A stretch of 64,000 nucleotides of DNA from Bog-113 sp963752695 (GCA_963752695.1 CAVVZB010000001.1:558001-622000), one strand, 5' to 3'. Positions 17,772-27,518 are shown, counted from the first letter of the stretch. Numbers and translations: made by a program. The notes: generated from the letters alone by a model not told the origin.

Positions 17772-18674
17772 TTAGGCCTCGCGCACGGCCTCGCGGAGTG
17801 CCTCCGCCAATCCGGGGTAGCGGTACGGGAATCCGGCTGCTTCGGTAGCCTTAGGCAGCACCCGCTGGCTCGCGAGCATCACCTCCGCCATCTCGCCGAA
17901 CATCATCTTTAGAGCGAACTCGGGTATCGAAAGTTTGGCCGGCTGATCGAGAGTTGCCGCCAAGATCTCGGTAAACTCCTCATTCCGAATGGGCACCGGC
18001 GTAGTCCCGTTCAACACCCCTGCAACGGGCTGTTCGGCTGCAAAACGGTAAAGCCCGGCGATATCGTCCAGATGGATCCAGGACATCCATTGCTTCCCGG
18101 ACCCGAGCTTTCCTCCCATCTTGGTCTTAAAAGCTGAAACCAAACGGGCCAGCGCGCCGCCACCATGTCCCAACACCATCCCTGTGCGGATTTTGACTAC
18201 CCGCACCCCGAGCGCGGTCGCGATGTCAGCTTCGGCCTCCCACTCCTGGCAGACCTCCGCTAGAAAGCCGCGTCCCGGAGCAGAAGCCTCGGTCAGGTCT
18301 TCGTCGCCGCGTTCCCCGTAATACCCTGTTGCGGACGAACAAACCAGAGCCTTGGGCTTCACGCTCATCGATGCCAGAGCACTGACCAGGTTCCGGGTGC
18401 CGATCACGCGGCTCTCCCGAATCTTCTTCTTCACCTCGTCGGTCCACTTGTGGGCCACGCTTTCGCCCGCCAGGTGGATCACCACGTCCACGTTCTCCAG
18501 GCTCTCCGGAGACGGCAACCCGGCCGGGGGATCCCAAAAATAGGACCGCACGCCAGCGCGCTGCTCTTCGGTCCGGTCGCGGCTCCAAATAGAAACGGAG
18601 TGGCCCGCCTGGCCCAACTCCCGAACCATCGGCGACCCTAGAAACCCACGGCCGCCGCTGATAATGATTTTCAT
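17772..18674 (-). CDS. TIGR01777-family NAD-dependent epimerase/dehydratase
   Basis: This 300-residue SDR protein begins with the Rossmann motif IIISGGRGFLGSPMVREL and contains VIHLAGESVAHKWTDEVKKK and SATGYYGERGDE, both characteristic of the TIGR01777 (YfcH/SDR39U1) group. The C-terminal DUF1731 region includes VLPKATEAAGFPYRYP. The substrate of the family is unknown. It sits 2 bp after the photolyase gene and 4 bp before the chelatase. Confidence 0.88.
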   Translation of the reverse strand: MKIIISGGRGFLGSPMVRELGQAGHSVSIWSRDRTEEQRAGVRSYFWDPPAGLPSPESLENVDVVIHLAGESVAHKWTDEVKKKIRESRVIGTRNLVSALASMSVKPKALVCSSATGYYGERGDEDLTEASAPGRGFLAEVCQEWEAEADIATALGVRVVKIRTGMVLGHGGGALARLVSAFKTKMGGKLGSGKQWMSWIHLDDIAGLYRFAAEQPVAGVLNGTTPVPIRNEEFTEILAATLDQPAKLSIPEFALKMMFGEMAEVMLASQRVLPKATEAAGFPYRYPGLAEALREAVREA

Positions 18675-18676
18675 GA

Positions 18677-20095
18677 TTAGGCCCCGCGCGGATCGGTCTT
18701 TGTGCGATCCAGCTCGGCAATCTCCTCGATGTAAGCGTTAGTATCGGTCTTGCGCTTCATTCCGTCCAACGACATGTAGCGCAGCAATCCAAAAATGGGA
18801 CGTTCGAACCAGGGACGATCGTGCAGACCGAAACACCACAGAATATTGGTGTAAGTATTCGGATCTCGTCCGTCCAGCGCGTACTTGTCATGCATCCGGA
18901 TCATGAGATCGAGCGCGTCCTGATACGTCGCGGACCACTCGATCATTTTCTTACCCCAATACATCCGGTAGTAGCCATGAATCTTGCCGCGCAACAGAAG
19001 CTCGCGCTGAGTGGCGTTCCACAGCGGATCATATGTCTGCGCGAGTTCCATCTGCGCCGCGGTGTAGATCGGGTCGCGCACGTCGGCGGCGTGGGCCGCC
19101 ATTGTCTTCTTGGCCCAATCCGGCACATTGTCGAAGCTCTCGAAGTTCGTGGCGAAGCGGGCGAAGTTAAACGCTAGCTCCCGCCTTACGATCAACTCCT
19201 CCAGGAATTCCTCCGCAACCAGGCGGTGCTCGGCGGCGTACTCCCGAACACGCAAAGCAATTTGCAACGACGAAATATGTCCGAAGTGCAGGTAGGGGCT
19301 CATCTGCGACGTCGCATGTTCGCTCGGTTCATTGCGGCCCTTCGCGTACCTCCACAGCCGGTGCTCCAGAAACTGATCGAGACGTTCGCTAGCGGCGTCG
19401 CTCCCGCCTACGAATGTCGTTGAGGGAGGAATCGTATGGTCGATCTCGCAGCTGGCCACGATTTCCGCGACGTTAGCCCTGGTCACGTCGACATGAAACG
19501 CTGGGACCGACCCCTTCCAGCCCTGATTCACTTTCAACTCCGGTGCCGGATGCAGGTATTCCGGCAGCACTTTGTGGATCTTGGGACGTATGGTGTAGGC
19601 CGCGTGCTCGCGTTTCACGAAGTGGCTCATAGGAACGATGCAGCTCGAATCCACTGCGAAGTACGCGACGTCCATACGGTCCGGCACTCGTGCATTGTGG
19701 CGGGCCGCGATGAAAGTCGGATAGTCGTCGGTAACTACTGCAGCCGCTTGTTTCGCCAAATCATACACGATTGTATTCGGATCGGACTTGCGCCGGCGTG
19801 GATAAAACGCATAACCGATTTTCCGTTCGCGAGCTCCTCGCTGAGTAACCGGAACCCCTTCCAGAACGAACGTATGTAACCGGTCGCTGGCATACTCATA
19901 GGTACAGGTCAACCCTTCGTAAAACAGCACCGGTAAACCGCGCTCGTTGGCCAACTCGATGGCATAATCGAGCGCGTGGTTGCCATGTGCGCGCCGGTTC
20001 ATTTGTGCCCAATACAGCACAAATTCAGCTTTTTCCCGGAACGGCGCGTCATTCAGTTTGCGGACTCTCTGATTCAATCGATTCCCAACTTTCAT
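18677..20095 (-). CDS. Class II deoxyribodipyrimidine (CPD) photolyase
   Basis: This 472-residue flavoprotein uses blue light to split cyclobutane pyrimidine dimers. The N-terminal alpha/beta domain starts with FVLYWAQMNRRAHGNHAL. The helical FAD domain contains the class II signatures GYYRMYWGKKMIEW and LDGRDPNTYTNILWCFGLHD. SPYLHFGHIS corresponds to the flavin-binding stretch. It is the first gene of a minus-strand operon with the epimerase, chelatase and flavin reductase, and is divergent from the DUF3108 gene with 57 bp between them. Confidence 0.93.
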   Translation of the reverse strand: MKVGNRLNQRVRKLNDAPFREKAEFVLYWAQMNRRAHGNHALDYAIELANERGLPVLFYEGLTCTYEYASDRLHTFVLEGVPVTQRGARERKIGYAFYPRRRKSDPNTIVYDLAKQAAAVVTDDYPTFIAARHNARVPDRMDVAYFAVDSSCIVPMSHFVKREHAAYTIRPKIHKVLPEYLHPAPELKVNQGWKGSVPAFHVDVTRANVAEIVASCEIDHTIPPSTTFVGGSDAASERLDQFLEHRLWRYAKGRNEPSEHATSQMSPYLHFGHISSLQIALRVREYAAEHRLVAEEFLEELIVRRELAFNFARFATNFESFDNVPDWAKKTMAAHAADVRDPIYTAAQMELAQTYDPLWNATQRELLLRGKIHGYYRMYWGKKMIEWSATYQDALDLMIRMHDKYALDGRDPNTYTNILWCFGLHDRPWFERPIFGLLRYMSLDGMKRKTDTNAYIEEIAELDRTKTDPRGA

Positions 20096-20152
20096 GATGA
20101 CACTGCGGAACGATTCGACGCGCGTTTACACGATTGTTAAACTGGCGTTTTC

Positions 20153-20923
20153 ATGATCAGCCGAAACGTGCTGCGGCGCGTGCTTCTTCCGGTAACGTGC
20201 GCCTTGGCGGCAGCGGCCCAATCGACAGGTCCGTCCGCTCCATCGGCGCAAGCCCACACTACGCTCGATTATGAAGTAGAATGGCGCCTGGTCACGGCGG
20301 GACACGCCAAGCTCGACCTGTATCCATCGCCAGTAATCAAAGAAGGGTGGGAGTCAAAGCTGCATCTGGAGTCGACGGGAATGGTTTCGCGCCTTTTCCA
20401 CGTCAACGACGATTACACCCTGCAGATGAACAACAACTTCTGCGCGTCCAGCACTTATCTTTCGGCGCGTGAAGGCAGCCGCAGCCGCGACACCAAAGTC
20501 ACCTTCGACACATCCAACCGGAAAGCCGACTTCTACGAAAAAGATCTTCACACCAACGCCGTCGATAAACGCGAGACCGAAATCCCGGCTTGTGTGCATG
20601 ACATCATCGGCGGCCTCTTCGTTCTGCGCAACATGAATTTGGAGCCCGGCAAGACCGGGCAGATCGCTGTCAGTACCGGGAAAAAAACTGCGTACCTCAA
20701 AGTGGCCGCGGAGCGCCGGGAAGAAATCAAGGTGCCCGCGGGAATGCAGAAAACCATCCGTTATGAGGTGTTTGCGTTCGACAATCAGCTCTATAACCGC
20801 TCTGGCCATCTGCACGTTTGGTTATCGGACGATAACCGCCACATCCCCGTCCAGATCGAGATTCGATTGCAATTCGTCATCGGTACCGTGACCCTGAAGC
20901 TAGCCAAGGAGACTCGGGTTTGA
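20153..20923 (+). CDS. Exported DUF3108-type protein
   Basis: This 256-residue protein has a signal peptide (residues 1-22) and then a beta-rich barrel-like domain of the DUF3108 type: YEVEWRLVTAGHAKLDL at the start, DIIGGLFVLRN in the middle and VWLSDDNRHIPVQIEI near the end. Members are periplasmic proteins of unknown function in Gram-negative bacteria. The stop codon overlaps the TTG start of the SGNH hydrolase, so the two are probably coupled and cooperate at the envelope. Confidence 0.8.
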   Translation: MISRNVLRRVLLPVTCALAAAAQSTGPSAPSAQAHTTLDYEVEWRLVTAGHAKLDLYPSPVIKEGWESKLHLESTGMVSRLFHVNDDYTLQMNNNFCASSTYLSAREGSRSRDTKVTFDTSNRKADFYEKDLHTNAVDKRETEIPACVHDIIGGLFVLRNMNLEPGKTGQIAVSTGKKTAYLKVAAERREEIKVPAGMQKTIRYEVFAFDNQLYNRSGHLHVWLSDDNRHIPVQIEIRLQFVIGTVTLKLAKETRV

Positions 20924-21978
20924 AGCACGCGGGAATAGCCCTAGCTCTTGCAGCTTTGGCAGGTGCCACTCTTGCCGCGCAGAGTCCCACGGCTTTACTG
21001 CCCACCGCAGACGCCCACAAACTGGGCGTTCGCATGGTCGAACTGATGGAGTCTACCGGGGCCGTGCTTCCTGAGCTACAGTTAGCCAGCGCTCCGCTGG
21101 TAGCGGGAGCGAAGAACACGCTGGCCGCGCTCGATAAGCAACCGGGGAATGCGCCCATTACTGCCCAATTCACCCGGCAGGCGCGCGCCTTTCTCGCGAT
21201 TGCCGACGCAACTCCCAAGCCCTATCCGTTTCCCGAAACGGCTACCCGGCAGCTTACCGAGTTGCGCGACGATTACGATCGCCTGGAATCACACCTCAAC
21301 GCGTTGATCGCGGAGAAGGAGATGCAGACACGCAATCCGGACCGCGACAACGTGAAGCGGTATACCGAGGAGAATGCGCGCGCGCTTCCGCCCGGAGGTA
21401 GTCCGCGCGTGGTCTTCCTCGGCGATTCGATCACCGACTTCTGGCATCTGAACGAGTATTTTACCGGCCGTGATTTCCTCAATCGCGGCATCTCCGGACA
21501 GGTAACCAGCCAGATGTTGGGGCGCTTCAAAGAAGATGTGATCGATTTGCATCCGCGCGCTGTGCTGATCCTAGCCGGCACTAACGACATCGCACGCGGA
21601 ACGCCCCTCAACATCATAGAGAGCAATCTCCTGATGATGGCAGAACTGGCGCGGGCCAATCAAATAAAGGTGCTGATCGCTTCGGTTCTACCAACCGGCG
21701 AGCAACAGGTCACGCGGCCTACCTCGACGATCCAACAGCTCAATAGCTGGATTGAGAGTTACTGCACCCAATCCGGCGCGGCGTACGTCGACTACTATTC
21801 CAAGACTCGTGCTCCTTCCGGAATGCTCCAACCCGACCTGGCCGATGACGGCCTTCATCCCAATGGCAAGGGCTACCGCATCATGGCCCCGATTGCGCTC
21901 GCGGCTATTGACCGCGCGCTGGGCGCTAGCTCCGCGCCCGTGGAACCCGCTCGCAAGCGTCGTGTCCGTGTGTTCTAA
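20920..21978 (+). CDS. Exported SGNH/GDSL-family hydrolase
   Basis: This 352-residue protein starts at a TTG that overlaps the previous stop codon and has a signal peptide (residues 1-21). Residues of about 25-155 are a helical N-terminal extension. The SGNH esterase domain follows: FLGDSITDFW with the nucleophile Ser, the Gly block NRGISGQ, the Asn block LAGTNDIARG, and DDGLHPNGKGY with the Asp-His pair. Such enzymes deacylate lipids or acetylated sugars. The C-terminus is short and basic. The substrate is unknown. Confidence 0.88.
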   Translation: MKHAGIALALAALAGATLAAQSPTALLPTADAHKLGVRMVELMESTGAVLPELQLASAPLVAGAKNTLAALDKQPGNAPITAQFTRQARAFLAIADATPKPYPFPETATRQLTELRDDYDRLESHLNALIAEKEMQTRNPDRDNVKRYTEENARALPPGGSPRVVFLGDSITDFWHLNEYFTGRDFLNRGISGQVTSQMLGRFKEDVIDLHPRAVLILAGTNDIARGTPLNIIESNLLMMAELARANQIKVLIASVLPTGEQQVTRPTSTIQQLNSWIESYCTQSGAAYVDYYSKTRAPSGMLQPDLADDGLHPNGKGYRIMAPIALAAIDRALGASSAPVEPARKRRVRVF

Positions 21979-21997
21979 GCAAAGCCCGGGGTGGACA

Positions 21998-23098
21998 ATG
22001 AAGAGTATGAGACGCTTGTTCGGCGCTGCGGTTCTCTCGTGCGTGGCGGCCCTGGCTGCATCGGCTCCGGGGTACTCGGTTGCCCAGCTCCTCACGTTCA
22101 TGCGCTCCTCGATCCAGCAGAAAACGCCGGATCAGGACGTGGCTAAGTATGTCGCCAAGATGAAGCTTTCGGAGAAGCTCGACGCGGCTACGATCGAACA
22201 GCTGCAAAGTGAGGGGCTCGGCCCAAAAACCGTCGCGGCGTTGAAAGAGCAGATGGCGAGCACGAGCGCGCTAAAGCCGCCCGTCGCCGTGCAGGAAGCG
22301 CCTAAACCCGCCCCCATTCCGCCTCCGCCTTACGAAGAAGAACAAAAGGTGATCGGCGACATGACCGAATATGCGTTGAATTATGCCAAGCGCCTGCCCG
22401 ATTTCCTCTGCACTCAGGTCACGCGCCGGTATGCCGATCCAAGATTTCGCGACAGCTGGATCAATGTCGACACAGTCATCGCCAAAGTCTCCTATACCGA
22501 CGGTCATGAAAACTACGAAGTCAAGCTGATCAACAACACCATGGTGGAGAACAAATCCATGGAGTCGTTAAGCGGCGCGGTTTCCACGGGCGAGTTCGGA
22601 AGCGTGATGGAAAAGATCTTCGAGCCGAGGACCGGCGCTGAATTTCACTTCGAGCGATGGGGCAAGCTGCGCGGCAAATTGATGTACGTTTTCAACTACG
22701 CGGTGGAACAGTCACGCTCGGATTATTCAATTGAGTTCGATCGTAAGATGCGAATCATCGCCGCTTATAAAGGTCTGATTTACGTCGATAAAGAGCAGCA
22801 TAGAATTCAGCGCGTCACCACCGAAGCCATCGATCTCCCTGCGAGTTTTCCGGTCCGCTCGGTGAGTTCAATTGTGGATTACGACACCGCCGTAATCGGC
22901 ACCACCGCATTCATGCTCCCCATGCGGGCGGAGGTAAAGATGCGGGATACCGATGTCGCCATACGCAACAATATCGACTTCCGATCTTACCGGAAGTTTG
23001 GCGCCGAATCCGAGATCAAGTACGACGACATCCCCGACACGCCCGACGACGCGAAAACCAAAGAAACACCCGCCGCACCGGAGCCTCCGAAGAAGTAG
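21998..23098 (+). CDS. Exported protein of unknown function (acidobacterial type)
   Basis: The frame is open farther upstream, but the ATG at 21998, just after the SGNH stop codon, gives a signal peptide (MKSMRRLFGAAVLSCVAALA), so 366 residues are chosen. Residues 30-95 are helical and read like a helix-hairpin-type domain (SEGLGPKTVAALKEQ). A Pro-rich linker (APIPPPPYEEE) follows. Residues 125-350 are beta-rich (YEVKLINNTMVE, IEFDRKMRIIAAYKGLIYVD, TAFMLPMRAEVKM) and are reminiscent of lipoprotein-localisation folds. The tail is charged and Pro-rich. No enzyme motif was seen. Confidence 0.78.
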   Translation: MKSMRRLFGAAVLSCVAALAASAPGYSVAQLLTFMRSSIQQKTPDQDVAKYVAKMKLSEKLDAATIEQLQSEGLGPKTVAALKEQMASTSALKPPVAVQEAPKPAPIPPPPYEEEQKVIGDMTEYALNYAKRLPDFLCTQVTRRYADPRFRDSWINVDTVIAKVSYTDGHENYEVKLINNTMVENKSMESLSGAVSTGEFGSVMEKIFEPRTGAEFHFERWGKLRGKLMYVFNYAVEQSRSDYSIEFDRKMRIIAAYKGLIYVDKEQHRIQRVTTEAIDLPASFPVRSVSSIVDYDTAVIGTTAFMLPMRAEVKMRDTDVAIRNNIDFRSYRKFGAESEIKYDDIPDTPDDAKTKETPAAPEPPKK

Positions 23099-23157
23099 CT
23101 CCAGGGAGTGCGAGGGTTGATCCGACATGGGCGCTTTCCTGGTGTACGCTAATTTAA

Positions 23158-23877
23158 GTGCGAATTCTGGTTGTCGAAGACGAGAAGAAAATCGCTGACT
23201 TCCTCCAGCGCGGGTTAGAGAGTAACGGGTACGCTCTGGACGTCGCCCACACCGGCCACGCCGCAATCTCGTTTGTGCAAGAGACCGACTACGACGTCGT
23301 CATTCTCGATCTCATGTTGCCCGACATGGATGGGATGAAGGTCTTGGAGCGAATTCGCGCGCGCAAGGCGGGCCCGCCCGTGTTGATTTTAAGCGCTCGT
23401 GGCGCGGTTGACGATCGTGTGCGCGGCCTGGAACTCGGCGCGGACGACTATCTCACCAAGCCCTTTGCATTCGTGGAACTTCTGGCCCGGGTGCGCGCCC
23501 TGCTTCGTCGCGGTCAACCTGCCCCGGAGCGGCTTCAGGTAGGCGATCTGGTCATCGACACGTTGCGCCGCAAGGTAACGAGGGAAACCGAAACAATCGA
23601 TCTCGCTCCCAAAGAGTACGGCATCCTCGAATACATGATGCGCAATAAGGGCCGTCCGCTCAGCCGCACGATGATTGTCGAACACGTGTGGGATATGGAC
23701 TACGACGGCCTGACCAACATCGTGGATGTTTATATTCGCCACTTGCGCTCCAAGATCGACGATCGTTTCCAGCAGAAGTTAATTCAGACGGTACGCGGCA
23801 TCGGATACATGATCGACGCGCCCGAGCCGCCGGCCGCCAAACCTTCCCCGTTTACCTCGTTCGAACGGCAGGTGTAG
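23158..23877 (+). CDS. OmpR/PhoB-family response regulator
   Basis: This 239-residue regulator starts at a GTG. The receiver domain (residues 1-115) shows the acidic pair at E7/D8, the phospho-acceptor Asp51 in ILDLMLPDMDG and the conserved Lys in DDYLTKPF. The C-terminal winged helix (about 127-225) shows LAPKEYGILEYMM and IVDVYIRHLRSKID with VRGIGYMI. It resembles the CusR/CopR subgroup by sequence style. The sensor kinase follows after 1 bp, so the pair forms a two-component system. The signal is unknown; no metal-resistance gene is adjacent. Confidence 0.93.
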   Translation: MRILVVEDEKKIADFLQRGLESNGYALDVAHTGHAAISFVQETDYDVVILDLMLPDMDGMKVLERIRARKAGPPVLILSARGAVDDRVRGLELGADDYLTKPFAFVELLARVRALLRRGQPAPERLQVGDLVIDTLRRKVTRETETIDLAPKEYGILEYMMRNKGRPLSRTMIVEHVWDMDYDGLTNIVDVYIRHLRSKIDDRFQQKLIQTVRGIGYMIDAPEPPAAKPSPFTSFERQV

Positions 23878-23878
23878 G

Positions 23879-25378
23879 TTGGACGCGGCGGGCAAACCCC
23901 ATCGCCCCTCTTTGAGCCTGCGTCTGCGGATGACGCTGAGCTACGCGCTCTTCTTCACAATCCTTTTGACGTTTCTTGCCGTGTTTCTGCGGCAGTTCCT
24001 GGCGCAAACGCTGGACGCGCAAATCCGCGATGCCGTCGACCAGGACTGGGCCACGCTGAAAGGCTACCTTCACATCGGAAAGGGTTTGGAGCGTTGGTAT
24101 GTCGACAATGCCGACCCCGAGGAGCTTGCCGTCGAGGGCCGCCTGCGCCGCATCTTCTTCCTGGCCGACGCCAAGGGGAATGCCATCGGCATGTCCGACA
24201 TTTACAAATCTCTGGGCGCCGATCCGAAGTCGCAGATCCGTCACGTGGTATCCGCAAAGCTGGTCCTCTGGCAGGAAAAGACCGACGCGCATGGGGAACA
24301 CTTCCTGATTCGCGCCAGCTTCGATAATGACGAGGACAGTCCCGATCGCACGTATTACTACGTGGCTATCGGGCGCTCTCTGAAGTACAACCAGGAAATC
24401 CTGAATAAGTTCACCTGGTTGTGCGCCGCTCTTATTCCGCTCATCGCCATCGGCGGTTGCTTGCTCGGGTGGATTTACGCGGGCCGTGCTCTTTCTCCGG
24501 TAATGGACATTGCCCGCGCCGCGCAGAGAATCAGCGGCTTGAACCTCAGTATGCGAATCCCCACTCGGAAGTCGGGGGACGAACTCGATTATCTGATCGA
24601 AACGTTTAACCGGATGATCGAGCGCCTGGAACTCTCGTTTAATCAGATCCGCCAGTTCTCGACCGACGTGTCTCACGAACTCCGGACGCCTATTACGATT
24701 GTCCGGGGACAGCTTGAAGTGGCTCTGTTTACCGCTAAGAACGCGGAAGACTATCGCGAAGCGATTGTCGACAGCCTCCACGATATTGAGCGCCTTTCTG
24801 GTATTGTGCGGGCTCTGCTTCTGTTGTCGCAGGCGGAGACTGGCCAAGTGATCTTGCAGCGCGTTCCCGTCGATATGAGCTCCATGGTTTTGGATTTAGT
24901 CGACCAGTTCCAGATACCGGCGGAGAGCGCCCAGGTTACGCTTTCGGCGGATGTCCCGCCGGGCGAACACTTCGCTGAAATAGACCGCATGCAAATGGAA
25001 CGTATGCTGTCGAATTTGTTGTCCAACGCGCTGAAGTTTACTCCGCCCGCTGGACGGGTTACAGTGAGCCTGCGCGATCTTGGAAATCAGATGCTCCTCG
25101 AAGTGGCGGACACCGGACGTGGTATCGCGCCCGAACACTTACCCCATGTTTTCGACCGTTTTTACCGCGTAGGGGAATCCGGCACAGCGCCTTCCCCGGA
25201 GAAGGGTCTGGGACTCGGGCTCAGCTTCGTGGCGTGGATTGCTAAAGCGCATGGATGCACCATGGACGTGAAGAGTAAACTCGGCGAGGGAACCACATTC
25301 TCAATACGAATTCCGAAAGGTGCTCCCCGCGACTATGTTGCCCCGAGCCTTGATCGCGCCGAGCTTAAACAAACTTAA
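23879..25378 (+). CDS. Sensor histidine kinase
   Basis: This 499-residue membrane kinase begins at a TTG one base after the regulator's stop codon; an ATG 17 codons later is an alternative. A first membrane helix lies at residues of about 20-40, followed by a periplasmic domain of roughly 135 residues, a second membrane helix at about 180-200 and a HAMP linker. The HisKA box FSTDVSHELRTPITIV carries His266. The ATPase domain shows NLLSNALKF (N box), DTGRGIAPEHLPHVFDRFYR (G1/F) and GLGLGLSFV (G2). It probably phosphorylates the adjacent regulator. Confidence 0.93.
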   Translation: MDAAGKPHRPSLSLRLRMTLSYALFFTILLTFLAVFLRQFLAQTLDAQIRDAVDQDWATLKGYLHIGKGLERWYVDNADPEELAVEGRLRRIFFLADAKGNAIGMSDIYKSLGADPKSQIRHVVSAKLVLWQEKTDAHGEHFLIRASFDNDEDSPDRTYYYVAIGRSLKYNQEILNKFTWLCAALIPLIAIGGCLLGWIYAGRALSPVMDIARAAQRISGLNLSMRIPTRKSGDELDYLIETFNRMIERLELSFNQIRQFSTDVSHELRTPITIVRGQLEVALFTAKNAEDYREAIVDSLHDIERLSGIVRALLLLSQAETGQVILQRVPVDMSSMVLDLVDQFQIPAESAQVTLSADVPPGEHFAEIDRMQMERMLSNLLSNALKFTPPAGRVTVSLRDLGNQMLLEVADTGRGIAPEHLPHVFDRFYRVGESGTAPSPEKGLGLGLSFVAWIAKAHGCTMDVKSKLGEGTTFSIRIPKGAPRDYVAPSLDRAELKQT

Positions 25379-25423
25379 TCGGTGCGTCGCCAAGCCCTAT
25401 CTTATTTTCTATTATGCTTAGAC

Positions 25424-25732
25424 GTGCGAGGCTCGCTGATTCGTTTTGTATTCCTGACTTCGCTCGCGCTTGCCCCTTTCTTCGGGCAGGAACCCATTCC
25501 CAATAAGCCGGTTCCGCTGCAACCGCATTCCCAGTATTTTTCGGGGTTCGTTGCGGAGATGACCGATAACGCTATTGTCGTGACCAGGAAGTCGCCTGCT
25601 GATCGGAAAACGTTCCTTATGGACCACCAGACGAAGGTGGATGGAAAGCTTCACGCGAATGTGCGCGTCACCGTCCGCTTCGAGTCGACACCGCTTGGTG
25701 ATCGCGCGATTCGGATTATTGTTCGAGGTTAA
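25424..25732 (+). CDS. Small exported protein of unknown function
   Basis: The GTG at 25424 gives a 102-residue protein with a signal peptide (hydrophobic VFLTSLALAPFF). A GTG at 25382, 4 bp after the kinase gene, would add 14 residues. The mature part is a small beta domain (SGFVAEMTDNAIVVTRK, TKVDGKLHANVRVTVRFE) similar in pattern to small OB-like or DUF5666-type modules; I do not claim a family. It follows the kinase gene closely and may be part of its transcription unit. Its 3' end overlaps the opposite gene by 17 bp. Confidence 0.65.
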   Translation: MRGSLIRFVFLTSLALAPFFGQEPIPNKPVPLQPHSQYFSGFVAEMTDNAIVVTRKSPADRKTFLMDHQTKVDGKLHANVRVTVRFESTPLGDRAIRIIVRG

Positions 25733-26831
25733 CTGCGGGTGAAGGAGTCACGCTGCTGAGGCTCCGCTTCCATTCCGGCCAAGATGTCCGCGCATAGGAT
25801 AGGCCGACCATTGCCGCGATAATTACCACCGCCGCGATCAGAGTCTGTCCCACTCCCAAATTCAACTTCAGCCAGCCGAGCCAGTTTCCGTAAACCAGCT
25901 CGATGTGGACCCAGTAAACGAGCAGTGAGGTGGTGCCTAACTGCCGAACCCAGCTCCAGCGCTGCGCCGATTGCTGCATCATCCACACGTAGCAGAACGC
26001 GACCACAATCAGCAGGACGCCAAGTTTGATCGCCGTAAGTGCTGGACTATCGAGCCAAAAATCGGACTTGAAATAGAACTTCGCCACGGAGTTCGAAACG
26101 GCTCCGCCGCCAACCGCAAGCGCCACTCCAGCTAGCGCCACCCACTGCATCGTGTGCGTGACGTGTTCTCGTGGCGCGATCCGCAGTAACGATCCGAAAC
26201 TTAGCCCGAATGCAATAAACGCGGCCCACGGAAAGAAGGAAAAGAAGTTGTAGCTTGGGACAATGTAATCGCGCAAAAGGGGCGGCCAACTGGACAGATT
26301 TGCTTGCGTGACTAGCGGAGACGCCAGAGCGATCGCGCATCCAAGTACCGCGCAGAGCCTGATCCGCTCCCGTGTGGTAAACACGGCCATGATGGCGAGC
26401 AGCCCGATTCCGAGACCCATGCAGTTCAGGATGTCTACCTTCAGCATCTCCGTCCAAGGCGTCACTGTGCCCGAAAAGAGCCGTGAAAACACCCAGAGTT
26501 GTATGCGAAAGGCGAATGCGACCGTGAACAGATAACCGGCGCGGCGCAAAGCCCCGGTCCAGCGTTGAAGGGCAGGGATATTTTTGCGCTCCTGGCTGTC
26601 CATTAGAAACGCCAGGGTAATTCCGGTTAGGAACAGGAAAACTGCTGGAGGCATTCCGCCCAGGAACTGGGAGAAGGTGTATGGGCCACCGCTGCGCAGA
26701 TCGTTCCGCAAGAACGAGTGGAAGACGTGTCCCTGCAGCATGATCGCGGCCGCTAAACCACGCATCAGATCCAGGTACAGCAGGCGGTTGTCCGTCTTCA
26801 TTGGGCCACTTGGATGCACGACGGTCGCCAA
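25716..26831 (-). CDS. Membrane acyltransferase-like protein (HGSNAT/DUF1624 type)
   Basis: This 371-residue protein has about ten membrane helices. The start, YLDLMRGLAAAIMLQGHVFH, and the segment FLTGITLAFLMDSQER fit the DUF1624/heparan-alpha-glucosaminide N-acetyltransferase-like family, in which the conserved His of the first helix transfers an acyl group across the membrane. YWVHIELVYG near the C-terminus is another family-like motif. The acceptor is unknown. It is the last gene of the operon that starts at 31290. An ATG 10 codons in (MKTDNRL) could be the true start. Confidence 0.75.
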   Translation of the reverse strand: MATVVHPSGPMKTDNRLLYLDLMRGLAAAIMLQGHVFHSFLRNDLRSGGPYTFSQFLGGMPPAVFLFLTGITLAFLMDSQERKNIPALQRWTGALRRAGYLFTVAFAFRIQLWVFSRLFSGTVTPWTEMLKVDILNCMGLGIGLLAIMAVFTTRERIRLCAVLGCAIALASPLVTQANLSSWPPLLRDYIVPSYNFFSFFPWAAFIAFGLSFGSLLRIAPREHVTHTMQWVALAGVALAVGGGAVSNSVAKFYFKSDFWLDSPALTAIKLGVLLIVVAFCYVWMMQQSAQRWSWVRQLGTTSLLVYWVHIELVYGNWLGWLKLNLGVGQTLIAAVVIIAAMVGLSYARTSWPEWKRSLSSVTPSPAVNLEQ

Positions 26832-26843
26832 ACCACGACGGTT

Positions 26844-27518
26844 TTAGTGTTTGTCAATTTTGACGTCTTTGGGCAGCTTAATGCGCAAACTAGCGTCGGA
26901 AAGATCGGCCGGATTTATCCTTAGATTTTCAAACACAAAGAGCTGGTAATCGCCGCCGGGCTGGAAGATCTTGTGCTGCAGAGGGTTCCCGGTATCGGTG
27001 GAGAGCCACAGCTCAATCCGTTCGATGTGGGTCAGTACCTCTTTGCTTTTGGGCACGAGTTGCAGGTGAGCCGCCGTCCGGCCGCCCAGGCTTTCTGTCC
27101 CCAAATACTTGATCTCGTTCGCGTCCTCAAGATCTTTGCGCGTAGTGCCGAAGCCGAGGAGAAGGAATTGTTCAATCAGGCTGCTGTTCTTCCCCAGGCT
27201 GTACTCTTCTTCCGAATGAGCGTTGGGCAGGTAGATATCGAGCGTGCGCCCTTGCAATTCCACCGTCTTGGGATCGGGCTTCTGGAAATCCACAAGCATT
27301 CGCGTATCCCCGGGCTTGCTGCGCTTCATCCTGATGGTTCCCGATTCGATTTGGTCTTCATTAATCACCGCAGTGTGCGCGGTTTGTTTCAAATCCGCCG
27401 ACATCCCCTTGAAACTGGCCGCCGTGTGGTCCATTTTGGCCAACACCACCGCCATGGGATCTTCTGCAAGCGCCGGTAGAGAAGCCAAAACGAGCAGCGA
27501 GGGGAAGAAGCTTCGCAT
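26844..27518 (-). CDS. LolA-like outer-membrane lipoprotein carrier protein
   Basis: This 224-residue protein has a signal peptide (MRSFFPSLLVLASLPALA) and a LolA/LolB-type half-barrel pattern: MSADLKQTAHTAVI, SGTIRMKRSKPGDTRMLVDF and HIERIELWLSTDTGNPLQHKI. LolA carries lipoproteins through the periplasm to the outer membrane. Acidobacteria carry several LolA-like proteins, so this one may be a specialised paralogue. It lies between a small membrane protein and the membrane acyltransferase in one operon. Confidence 0.75.
   Translation of the reverse strand: MRSFFPSLLVLASLPALAEDPMAVVLAKMDHTAASFKGMSADLKQTAHTAVINEDQIESGTIRMKRSKPGDTRMLVDFQKPDPKTVELQGRTLDIYLPNAHSEEEYSLGKNSSLIEQFLLLGFGTTRKDLEDANEIKYLGTESLGGRTAAHLQLVPKSKEVLTHIERIELWLSTDTGNPLQHKIFQPGGDYQLFVFENLRINPADLSDASLRIKLPKDVKIDKH

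Noticed and set aside
23852..24847. 331-codon minus-strand frame opposite the sensor kinase gene
   Set aside because: Composition (many Gln, Arg, His) and full overlap with a well-supported kinase gene mark it as a shadow.
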